64,000 bases of DNA, taken from positions 87,854-151,853 of the forward strand of contig DASZRK010000012.1 of NCBI GenBank assembly GCA_035549195.1, given 5' to 3'. The DNA comes from a bacterium (GTDB lineage Bacteria > Oederibacteriota > Muellerivitia > Muellerivitales > Muellerivitaceae). Below the pieces are notes generated by a model that did no database searches, was not told the DNA's origin, and worked only from the letters and a program-made list of their open reading frames with translations. Of the stretch, positions 58,926 through 64,000 are shown in pieces (position 1 is the first letter of the stretch; the number at the start of each line of letters is the position of its first letter). The translations under genes were made by a program, and so were the position numbers.

Positions 58926-59855
58926 ATGGATCCCTTCCTGCGGCGGGTCTACCTCACCGTCGCCGGCGTCTTGGTCGTACTCTGGAGCGCCATGGCGCTC
59001 CTGACCTTCGACCGTTGGGCTCCCAGCCTCGCCGAACGATTGAGGGCCCCTGCCGCGAGCCCCGCGTCATCCCTGCAGGATTTCACCCCTTTTCTCAAGA
59101 CCCCTGGCATCCGGTATTCCCTTTACCATCCCCAATCGGGCGAGACCTTCGCCACATTGGCTAAAAAATTCGACCTCCTGGAGACCACCCTTCGGAGCCT
59201 CAATCAGGCCAATGACGAAAGCCAGCCCAAAGCCGGGAGCCCCATCTTCATCCCTTCCAAGGACGGCATTTATCACTTGGTCCATTCCGGACAGGGATTG
59301 GCGGACATTTCCCGCGCTTACGGCATTCCCTTAAGGGACATCCTCATCGCCAACCAAAAGAGGGATGACTCGGACCTGCACGCGGGCGATGTGCTCTATC
59401 TACCCGGAGCTTCTTACTTGGGCCAGAAGGACCCGCGTTGGGTCGCGCTCATGAGCCTAGGGGCCCAAAAAGGTTTCTTGAAACCCACCACCGGGCGGTT
59501 CGCGGACGGATTCGGGTACAGGATCCATCCCATCACCCACAAGCTCACCTTTCATGAGGGACTGGACCTGGCGCCAGGGTTCGGCCACGCCGTGGTCGCG
59601 GCCCAGGATGGGAAGGTGGTCTTCGCCAACCTGCGGGCGGGGTACGGCCGGCTCATCATCCTGGACCACGGGGCGGGTCTGACATCCTATTACGCCCATC
59701 TGGACGAGATCCTGGTGAAGCCCAATCAGTGGGTCAAACGGGGACAATTGATCGGCAAAGTGGGGAAGACCGGGCGGGTCACCGGGCCCCATCTCCATTT
59801 CGAGGTTCGGCTCTATGGAAAACCTCAAAATCCCCTGCTTTACCTCGTCCAATGA
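58926..59855 (+). CDS. LysM-M23 family murein endopeptidase
   Basis: 309 residues: N-terminal membrane anchor/signal (about 8-26), two LysM-like repeats (about 58-100 and 107-150) and a complete M23 domain (about 185-305) with all zinc ligands: 'HEGLDLAPG', 'YYAHLDEI' and 'GPHLHFEVRL'. Unlike the EnvC-type protein at 30.9 kb it should be catalytically active, probably as a DD-endopeptidase. It starts 4 bases after the rho stop. Confidence 0.94.
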   Translation: MDPFLRRVYLTVAGVLVVLWSAMALLTFDRWAPSLAERLRAPAASPASSLQDFTPFLKTPGIRYSLYHPQSGETFATLAKKFDLLETTLRSLNQANDESQPKAGSPIFIPSKDGIYHLVHSGQGLADISRAYGIPLRDILIANQKRDDSDLHAGDVLYLPGASYLGQKDPRWVALMSLGAQKGFLKPTTGRFADGFGYRIHPITHKLTFHEGLDLAPGFGHAVVAAQDGKVVFANLRAGYGRLIILDHGAGLTSYYAHLDEILVKPNQWVKRGQLIGKVGKTGRVTGPHLHFEVRLYGKPQNPLLYLVQ

Positions 59856-59904
59856 CCGACTTTCCGGGAAACAAGCCCGAAAAAGGATCGCCGATCCTCC
59901 AAGG

Positions 59905-59932
59905 TTGATTTTTTAGGTTTTTACCCTAAACT
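59905..59932 (+). promoter_or_regulatory. Promoter candidate for rpmE
   Basis: TTGATT (59905-59910), a 16-base spacer and TAAACT (59927-59932), within a 142-base gap. A GGATC-GCC-GATCC hairpin lies just upstream, followed at a distance by T6. Confidence 0.45.
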
Positions 59933-59997
59933 TACCAGTCCCTTGGGGCTCCGGCCGATCCGAGCCGGTCCTGGGGCAAAAAAAACGGAGTCTTAGC

Positions 59998-60309
59998 ATG
60001 AAAACTGGCATCCATCCGAAGTACTACAAGACCAAGGTCGTCTGCATTTGTGGGAACGTCATTGAGACCGCTTCTACCAAGGGCGAGACCTTTTCGGTCG
60101 AGATCTGTTCCGCTTGCCACCCCTTCTTCACCGGGAAGATCAAGCTGGTGGATATGGCCGGCCGGGTCGAGAAATTCCAAAAGAAGACCGTTGTTGCAGC
60201 CAATGCCCAGGCCGAGAACAAGGCCCGCTTGGAAGCGAAGGCTGTCGCCGCCGCGGCCAAGAAGGCCAAACGGCAAGCCGCCCCTCCCCCCGCCGAAAAG
60301 AACAACTAG
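59998..60309 (+). CDS. rpmE: 50S ribosomal protein L31 (zinc-binding type) with Ala/Lys tail
   Basis: 103 residues. The first 66 are bL31 of the C+ type: Cys16, Cys18, Cys37 and Cys40 ('CICG' and '[10 protein letters not shown]') form the zinc site, then '[10 protein letters not shown]'. A further 35 residues form an Ala/Lys-rich helix and Pro-rich end ('[10 protein letters not shown]') not present in the usual 66-75-residue L31. The ATG is preceded by 'cggagtcttagc'. Followed by a terminator. Confidence 0.95.
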   Translation: MKTGIHPKYYKTKVVCICGNVIETASTKGETFSVEICSACHPFFTGKIKLVDMAGRVEKFQKKTVVAANAQAENKARLEAKAVAAAAKKAKRQAAPPPAEKNN

Positions 60310-60326
60310 CTTCCATTTCATGACCT

Positions 60327-60366
60327 AAAGCCTCAGGAATTCAATTCCTGGGGCTTTCTGTTTTTT
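60327..60366 (+). terminator. Rho-independent terminator after rpmE
   Basis: A long stem AAAGCC-T-CAGGAAT paired with ATTCCTG-G-GGCTTT, closed by a small loop and followed by a T6 tract (60361-60366 region). Confidence 0.88.
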
Positions 60367-60411
60367 GTCGTGAAAACCCGATGCGATCTACCCACCGAGA
60401 AATGACGGACC

Positions 60412-61479
60412 ATGATCGAGACCAAGATCCTACAAGCCGAAAAGAGGTTCAAAGAACTCTCGGACCGGTTGACCCATCCTGAGACCTTTTCCAATTCGTC
60501 CGAGCTGCAGAAGATATCGAAGGAGCATGCGGACCTGGAACCCTTGGCCCGCAAGATCGAGGAATTCCGCAGGTCCCAGAAGGAACGGGAAGAAGCCGTC
60601 CACCTGGCGCAGGGTGCGGAGCCGGAAATGAAGTCCCTGGCCGAATCCGAGATCCCTCTGTTGGACAGGCGGATCGAAGAGATCCAAAAAGAGCTCAAGA
60701 CGCTTCTTTTGCCTAAGGATCCCAATGGGGACCGGAACGCACTGATCGAGATCAGGGCGGGCACAGGCGGCCATGAAGCGGCCCTTTTCGCGGCCGATCT
60801 TTTCCGTATGTATTCCCGCTATATCGAGCGGATCGGGATGAAGGTGGAGCTCATGGATTCAAGTCCGACCGACCTGGGCGGGTTCAAAGAGATCGTATTC
60901 ATGGTGATGGGGAAGGGCGCCTTCGGCCGCTTCCGCTTCGAGAGCGGCACCCATCGGGTCCAACGGGTCCCTGCCACCGAAGCCTCGGGCCGTATCCATA
61001 CTTCCGCGGCCACCGTGGCCGTCCTTCCCGAGGTCGATGAAGTGGATGTGGAGATCAAGGACTCGGACCTTCGCATCGACACCTTCTGTTCCTCGGGGGC
61101 CGGGGGGCAAAGCGTCAATACCACCTATTCGGCCGTGCGCATCACCCATTTGCCTTCGGGGATCGTGGTGCAGTGCCAGGACGAACGTTCCCAGCTCAAG
61201 AACAAGGCAAAGGCCATGAAGGTGCTTTACGCCCGTTTGAAGGAAAGGGCGGATGTGGAGGCGCAGGCGAAGGTGTCGGCCACGCGCAAAAGCCAGGTGG
61301 GGAGCGGGGACCGCAGTGAAAAGATAAGGACCTATAATTTCCCCCAGAACCGTGTGACCGACCATCGGATCGGGATGACCCTCTACCAATTGGACAAGGT
61401 CATGGAGGGTTATTTGGACGAGTTCGTCGAGGCCTTGGCCCTGGCCCGGCAAGAAGAACTGTTGAAGGAAGAAGGCTAA
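60412..61479 (+). CDS. prfA: Peptide chain release factor 1
   Basis: 355 residues. Terminates at UAA and UAG. Domain 1 helices, then 'EIRAGTGGHEAALFAADLFRMY', the anticodon-like tripeptide region 'HRVQRVPATEASGRIHTSA' (PAT-type, RF1) and the catalytic 'SGAGGQSVNTT' GGQ loop. The next gene, prmC, methylates this GGQ glutamine. Start ATG 60412. Confidence 0.98.
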   Translation: MIETKILQAEKRFKELSDRLTHPETFSNSSELQKISKEHADLEPLARKIEEFRRSQKEREEAVHLAQGAEPEMKSLAESEIPLLDRRIEEIQKELKTLLLPKDPNGDRNALIEIRAGTGGHEAALFAADLFRMYSRYIERIGMKVELMDSSPTDLGGFKEIVFMVMGKGAFGRFRFESGTHRVQRVPATEASGRIHTSAATVAVLPEVDEVDVEIKDSDLRIDTFCSSGAGGQSVNTTYSAVRITHLPSGIVVQCQDERSQLKNKAKAMKVLYARLKERADVEAQAKVSATRKSQVGSGDRSEKIRTYNFPQNRVTDHRIGMTLYQLDKVMEGYLDEFVEALALARQEELLKEEG

Positions 61480-61481
61480 GA

Positions 61482-62363
61482 GTGGAGGACAAAGTCCCCG
61501 AGTCCTGGACCCCCTTGAGGATCCTCCAGTGGGCGGTCCCTTTTTTGGCCCAAAAAGGCCTCTCCAACCCCCGGTTGGATGCCGAGGTCCTGGTCGCCCA
61601 CGCCTTGGGGATCAAGAGGCTCCAAGTGTATCTCCAATATGACCGGCCCTTGGACAAGGAAGAACTGGCCAGGATGCGGTGTCTTTTCCAACGTCGGGCC
61701 CAACATGAGCCGATCCAGTACATCACGGGAATTAGGGAATTCTACGGGTTGGCCTTTTACGTCGCCCCTGGGGTCCTTATCCCAAGGCCTGAAACCGAGC
61801 TTTTGGTCGAAAGGGCTTTGACTCACTTGAAGACCCTCCCCGAAGAAAAACGGCTGGTTTTGGACTTGGGAACAGGAAGCGGGTGTATCGCTCTTGCGAT
61901 CGCCAAGACCTTATCTTGCCGCGTTTGGGGTGTTGATCGGTCCGAAAAGGCCCTGGAATTGGCTGTATCCAATGCCACGAAGCTGGAAGTACCAGGGGTG
62001 ATTTGGCGCCTGGGAAGCTGGTTCGATGCTTTGAAGGCCGAGGATCCCACCCGGTTCGGGGTGATCGTAAGCAATCCACCCTATATCCCCTTCGAGGAAA
62101 AGCAGGGCTTGGCCCCGGAAGTAAGGGATTTTGAGCCTCCGGAGGCTCTTTTCGCTGAAAACAAAGGATTAGGGGCCTATCAAGAGATTCAAAAGGATTT
62201 GATGGATCATTTGGATCCTGATGGGGCGGCTTTTTTCGAATTGGAGGCCAATGGCTACGACAAAGTCCGGGGGCTTTTTGGCACGGAGTGGGAGATGAGT
62301 CCCTATTCCGACCTCCAGGGTATCACCCGGGTCTTGGGGCTTTTTCCTAGGCAAAAGAGTTGA
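61482..62363 (+). CDS. prmC: Release factor glutamine methyltransferase
   Basis: 293 residues from GTG 61482, two bases after prfA. N-terminal helical bundle ('NPRLDAEVLVAHALG'), 'REFYGLAFYVAPGVLIPRPETELLVERAL' (in parts), SAM-binding 'LVLDLGTGSGCIALAIA' and catalytic 'VSNPPYIPF'. It methylates the GGQ glutamine of RF1/RF2. The last 4 bases overlap the -35 box of the rpoB promoter. Confidence 0.97.
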   Translation: MEDKVPESWTPLRILQWAVPFLAQKGLSNPRLDAEVLVAHALGIKRLQVYLQYDRPLDKEELARMRCLFQRRAQHEPIQYITGIREFYGLAFYVAPGVLIPRPETELLVERALTHLKTLPEEKRLVLDLGTGSGCIALAIAKTLSCRVWGVDRSEKALELAVSNATKLEVPGVIWRLGSWFDALKAEDPTRFGVIVSNPPYIPFEEKQGLAPEVRDFEPPEALFAENKGLGAYQEIQKDLMDHLDPDGAAFFELEANGYDKVRGLFGTEWEMSPYSDLQGITRVLGLFPRQKS

Positions 62364-62389
62364 CTCTTTTCAAGTTAAATCTATATAAT
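62360..62389 (+). promoter_or_regulatory. Strong promoter upstream of rpoB
   Basis: TTGACT (62360-62365), an 18-base spacer and TATAAT (62384-62389). The -35 overlaps the prmC stop codon. Expected start about 62396, roughly 90 bases before rpoB. Confidence 0.85.
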
Positions 62390-62405
62390 TCGCCCTCTTT
62401 GGCCC

Positions 62406-62440
62406 TAAACGGGGAAACCCCTTCCCCGCTTTAGTTTTTC
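62406..62440 (+). terminator. Terminator-like hairpin in the rpoB leader (possible attenuator)
   Basis: TAAACGGGGAA pairs with TTCCCCG-C-TTTA (11 bp with one bulged C), loop ACCCC, followed by GTTTTTC. It starts about 10 bases after the predicted start of transcription, so transcripts from the rpoB promoter would meet it at once. It could also end prmC read-through or be a processing site. Confidence 0.6.
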
Positions 62441-62487
62441 AGGACGTTTCCGATCCATTCCTAAATGTTCGATCTGGAGGACCCTTC

Positions 62488-64000
62488 GTGAAGAAAATGA
62501 AATTTGGTCGTCGTGAACGCATCGACTTCAGCCGCATTCCCGTCATCATGGATATGCCGGACCTGATCGAATTCCAACGCAAGTCCTACGACGCCTTTCT
62601 TCAAAAGGAAGTTTCCCTCGAACAGCGGATCGACCAAGGCCTTCAATCGGTCTTCTCCAGCGTTTTCCCGATCTGGGATTTCAATGAGGTTTCCTCCCTG
62701 GAGTTCGTTTCCTACACGCTTTTAGAGCCCAAATACAACGTGCGCGAATGCCAGGAACGCGGGATGACCTATTCGGTCCCCATGAAGGTCACCCTGCGGC
62801 TGGTCATCCGCGAGGAGGACCCTGAGACCCACACGAAAAAGGTGAAGGACATCCGTGAGCAGGAGGTCTTCTTCTGCGACCTGCCCATGATGACCGATCG
62901 CGGGACCTTCATGATCAACGGCGCGGAGCGGGTGATCGTTTCCCAGTTGCACCGTTCGCCCGGCGTGACCTTTGACGAGGATGATAAGCTCTCGGCCGCA
63001 GGTAAGAAGATGTTCATGACCAGCGTCATTCCCTACCATGGCAGCTGGCTCGAGTTCGAGTTCGATGTGAACGGCATCCTTTATGCCCGCATCGACCGCA
63101 AGCGCAAATTCGTGGCCTCGACCCTGCTTCGCGCCTGGGGCTTCTCCACCGACGAGGATATCCTCAAGATCTTTTTCGACGTGGAGACCTTGGAGGTCTC
63201 CGACAAGAAACTGCAAGGAAAGGCCGCTGCGTCCGATGTGGCCCATCCTGAGACGGGCGAGGTCGTGGTCGAGACCGGCGCCGATTTCACGGCCGAGGTC
63301 GTTGCCGCCCTCAAGAAGATCGGGGTCAAGAACGTGAAAGCCGTTCCCTCCAACCCCAATGACGTCTCCATTCTCAATACCCTGCGCAAGGACAACACCA
63401 ACAACCAGGACACGGCTCTGGTGGAGATCTACAAGAAAATGCGTCCTGGCGACCCTCCGACCTTGGAGAACGCCCGCAGCCTCATGGACAACCTTTTCTT
63501 CAACAAGAAGCGTTATGACCTGGCCCGCGTCGGCCGCTACAAGATGAACAAGAAGCTGGCCATGAAGACCAGCCTGGAGAACCGTACCCTTTCCAAGGAA
63601 GACCTGGTGGCGATCATGCGTTACCTCTTCGACCTGTGCAACGGCAAGGGCGAGAAGGACGATATCGACCACTTGGGCAATCGCCGCATCCGCACCGCCG
63701 GCGAGCTCCTGGAGAACAAGCTCCGCTTGGGCTTCACCCGGATGGAACGGGCGGTCCGGGAACGCATGTCGATCGTCGACATGGACATGAACCCGATGCC
63801 CAGCCAGCTCATTTCCACCAAGCCCATCACGGCCGCGGTGAAGGAGTTCTTCGGAACTTCCCAGTTGTCCCAGTTCATGGACCAGACCAATCCCCTGGCC
63901 GAGCTCACCCACAAGCGTCGCTTGTCGGCCTTGGGACCGGGCGGCTTGAACCGGGAGCGCGCCGGCTTCGAGGTCCGCGACGTGCACCATACCCATTATG
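62488..64000 (+). CDS. rpoB: RNA polymerase beta subunit (3' end outside window)
   Basis: GTG 62488 with GGAGG at 62476-62480. The 504 visible residues open 'RRERIDFSRIPVIMDMPDLIEFQRKSY' (in parts) and include the protrusion and lobe ('CDLPMMTDRGTFMINGAERVIVSQLHRSPG', in parts) and most of the rifampicin pocket: 'FFGTSQLSQFMDQTNPLAELTHKRRLSALGPGG' (in parts), with the residues equivalent to E. coli Asp516, His526 and Ser531 all in the sensitive state. The gene follows prmC; rplK-A-J-L are not upstream. Confidence 0.98.
   Translation, partial: MKKMKFGRRERIDFSRIPVIMDMPDLIEFQRKSYDAFLQKEVSLEQRIDQGLQSVFSSVFPIWDFNEVSSLEFVSYTLLEPKYNVRECQERGMTYSVPMKVTLRLVIREEDPETHTKKVKDIREQEVFFCDLPMMTDRGTFMINGAERVIVSQLHRSPGVTFDEDDKLSAAGKKMFMTSVIPYHGSWLEFEFDVNGILYARIDRKRKFVASTLLRAWGFSTDEDILKIFFDVETLEVSDKKLQGKAAASDVAHPETGEVVVETGADFTAEVVAALKKIGVKNVKAVPSNPNDVSILNTLRKDNTNNQDTALVEIYKKMRPGDPPTLENARSLMDNLFFNKKRYDLARVGRYKMNKKLAMKTSLENRTLSKEDLVAIMRYLFDLCNGKGEKDDIDHLGNRRIRTAGELLENKLRLGFTRMERAVRERMSIVDMDMNPMPSQLISTKPITAAVKEFFGTSQLSQFMDQTNPLAELTHKRRLSALGPGGLNRERAGFEVRDVHHTHY

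Overview
The window is chromosomal DNA from a diderm (Gram-negative-type) bacterium. The evidence for an outer membrane is a PilMNOPQ locus with a secretin, a beta-barrel outer-membrane protein, an EnvC-type activator and FtsE/FtsX. It is densely coded. All genes but one (the folB-folK fusion) lie on the + strand, with many 1-4 bp ATGA/TTGA/GTGA overlaps and an unusual number of TTG starts. I see no phage, insertion sequence, CRISPR array or rRNA. The housekeeping set, the Thr-rich stalk protein and the roadblock proteins suggest a deep-branching or candidate phylum. That placement is inference; I cannot name a taxon.

Layout. 1-4.7 kb: 3' part of an AT-richer type IV pilus operon (pilM-N-O-P-Q) closed by a terminator. 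4.7-10.5 kb: shikimate genes (aroC-K-B), then a TPR-roadblock fusion, a second roadblock/LC7 protein, a membrane protein and a FtsB/DivIC-like protein. 10.6-10.8 kb: tRNA-Leu(UAA) and initiator tRNA-Met. 10.8-18.5 kb: SUI1/YciH-like factor, an unknown protein, a pteridine-reductase-like SDR convergent with folB-folK, a YfhO-like membrane protein, metF, a cyclic-nucleotide-binding protein, a CAU tRNA and tilS. 18.6-24.3 kb: ftsH-folE-folP-cdaA-ybbR-pdxJ. 24.4-29.1 kb: recX, alaS, ruvX, mltG. 29.2-34.6 kb: ftsE-ftsX-envC-ctpA-divergent polysaccharide deacetylase. 34.6-42.1 kb: tsaD, mgtC, dus, PAP2, rsmI, a HEXXH membrane protein, PIN-PhoH, pdxA. 42.3-49.5 kb: the surface and envelope part, with a Thr-rich stalk protein, rsmA, glmS, a beta-barrel protein behind a strong promoter and a roughly 290-nt leader, and a secreted coiled-coil protein. 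49.6-57.4 kb: yajC, an HTH-receiver protein, pabB, pabC-like, folD, coaE and two overlapping diguanylate cyclases. 57.4-64 kb: rho, a LysM/M23 peptidase, rpmE, prfA, prmC and the first part of rpoB.

How the genes fit together. Chorismate from AroB/K/C can feed PabB and the PabC-like enzyme. Together with FolE, FolB-FolK, FolP, the pteridine-reductase-like SDR, FolD and MetF this makes most of a folate/one-carbon pathway within one window; no folC or classical folA is seen. Envelope growth and division are represented by the FtsB-like protein, MltG, FtsEX plus a catalytically degenerate EnvC, CtpA and GlmS. Second-messenger genes cover c-di-AMP (CdaA-YbbR), c-di-GMP (two GGDEF proteins) and a cNMP-binding protein.

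Points most worth a second look: the structured leader of the barrel protein; rpoB detached from rplJL and preceded by a promoter running straight into a terminator-like hairpin; the FtsE-like ATPase lacking Q-loop and H-switch residues; the roadblock pair near the pilus genes; the SDR/FolBK arrangement; and two apparently leaderless promoters with identical spacing.
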